Assembly: GCA_937974135.1 (NCBI GenBank)
Contig: CALJIH010000107.1
Span: 1 to 6,425 of the forward strand
Direction of reading: 5' to 3'
Length of the DNA: 6,425 nt
From: an uncultured Cocleimonas sp.
GTDB taxonomy: Bacteria; Pseudomonadota; Gammaproteobacteria; Thiotrichales; Thiotrichaceae
Shown: piece after piece, positions 6,028-6,425 of the stretch
Layout: each line of letters begins with the position of its first letter
Position numbering within the stretch: position 1 is the first letter of the stretch
The notes under the pieces: model-generated
Told to the model about the DNA's origin: nothing
Seen by the model: the letters and a program-made list of their open reading frames with translations, nothing else
The model's database searches: none
Position numbers and translations under genes: made by a program

Positions 6028-6051
6028 TCAAAGCACACCCCCCCACTTTTG
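6028..6051. repeat. C-rich intergenic element, copy 2
   Basis: The copy reads TCAAAG, CACA, seven Cs, then ACTTTTG, matching copy 1 at 4176-4198 apart from one inserted C and one T-to-C change. It lies between the bidirectional terminator and the end of the rhodanese gene, in the same orientation as copy 1. The flanking bases of the two copies do not match, so the shared unit is only 23-24 bases. Confidence 0.6.
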
Positions 6052-6090
6052 AATGATTCTAAAACAGCAGGGTGAATAATTCAGTTGATG

Positions 6091-6425
6091 CTATCCATTT
6101 TTTACTACGGGCTTATTAGCCTTAGACCAAGCTAAAAAACCACCATTTATATTCTTCACATTTTGAAAACCCATATCTTGTAAAACTACGGTTGCCATCG
6201 CTGAGCGCCCAGAACTTTTACAGAATAGTAACCATTTCTTATTCCGATCTTGTAATGCATCGTTACCTTTAATAACGCGATCTGCAGAACTCTCTAAAAT
6301 ACCTCTAGGTACATTTATTGCTCCTTCAATAGAACCATCTGCGTATTCGGCAGGCTCACGCACATCAAGTACTTGATATCCCTCAGCAATCAATGTTTCA
6401 ACATCCGTAATTTGAATTTCTTGTA
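6091..6425 (-). CDS. Single-domain rhodanese (N-terminus cut off by window edge)
   Basis: The frame is open from the right edge to a TAG at 6091, giving at least 111 residues. The reading frame continues upstream of the in-frame TTG at 6393 (IQITDVETLIAEG...), and that upstream part fits the usual rhodanese N-terminus, so the TTG encodes an internal leucine and the true start is beyond the window. Family marks are VLDVREPAEYADGSIEGAINVPRG, the active-site loop CKSSGR with the catalytic Cys at codon 6220-6222, and the C-terminal NINGGFLAW. Such proteins bind sulfane sulfur as a persulfide on the loop cysteine and move it to thiols or cyanide. The C-terminus is short, with no second domain. Whether a signal peptide precedes it cannot be seen. 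Confidence 0.92.
   Translation of the reverse strand, partial: QEIQITDVETLIAEGYQVLDVREPAEYADGSIEGAINVPRGILESSADRVIKGNDALQDRNKKWLLFCKSSGRSAMATVVLQDMGFQNVKNINGGFLAWSKANKPVVKNG

Noticed and set aside
6391..6393. TTG at 6393 as the rhodanese start
   Set aside because: The same frame continues upstream to the window edge with residues that fit the normal rhodanese N-terminus, so this is an internal leucine.

Overview
The window reads as AT-rich chromosomal DNA from a gammaproteobacterium, probably a marine or aquatic one. This is inferred from the compact CobS/CobT pair, the GcvA-type LysR regulator, the well-formed Rho-independent terminators and the AAGGA-type ribosome binding sites. No phage, insertion sequence, CRISPR array, rRNA or tRNA is visible. 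The genus cannot be named from sequence alone.

Layout, left to right. Positions 1-2065 hold a leftward operon encoding the two AAA+ chaperone-type subunits of an aerobic cobaltochelatase-like complex: cobS (1100-2065) followed by cobT, which runs off the left edge. A 277-base AT-rich divergent spacer separates cobS from a rightward GcvA-type LysR regulator (2343-3299). The 314-base gap after it (3300-3613) holds an LTTR-like dyad, a promoter, a series of hairpins and a strong terminator, together a candidate small RNA of about 105 nt with an anti-Shine-Dalgarno stretch. Three rightward single-gene units follow, each with a good ribosome binding site and its own terminator: an exported YHS-domain protein (3614-4096), a membrane-anchored or exported DsrE-family protein (4358-4831), and a lipoprotein with two tandem RskA-like anti-sigma-K C-terminal domains (5027-5944). 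A long bidirectional terminator (5951-6004) separates the last of these from a leftward single-domain rhodanese that runs off the right edge.

How the parts may work together. CobS and CobT form one ATP-driven complex that acts with a large CobN subunit not seen here. The YHS, DsrE and rhodanese proteins share a loose theme of thiol, sulfur or metal handling, but they are separate transcription units and no pathway can be assigned. The most interesting signal is non-coding: a LysR regulator followed by a GGT-N11-ACC dyad centred about 64 bases before the predicted start of a small RNA, reminiscent in logic of the GcvA-GcvB pair. A near-identical C-rich element of 23-24 nt also occurs twice, each time just past a terminator.
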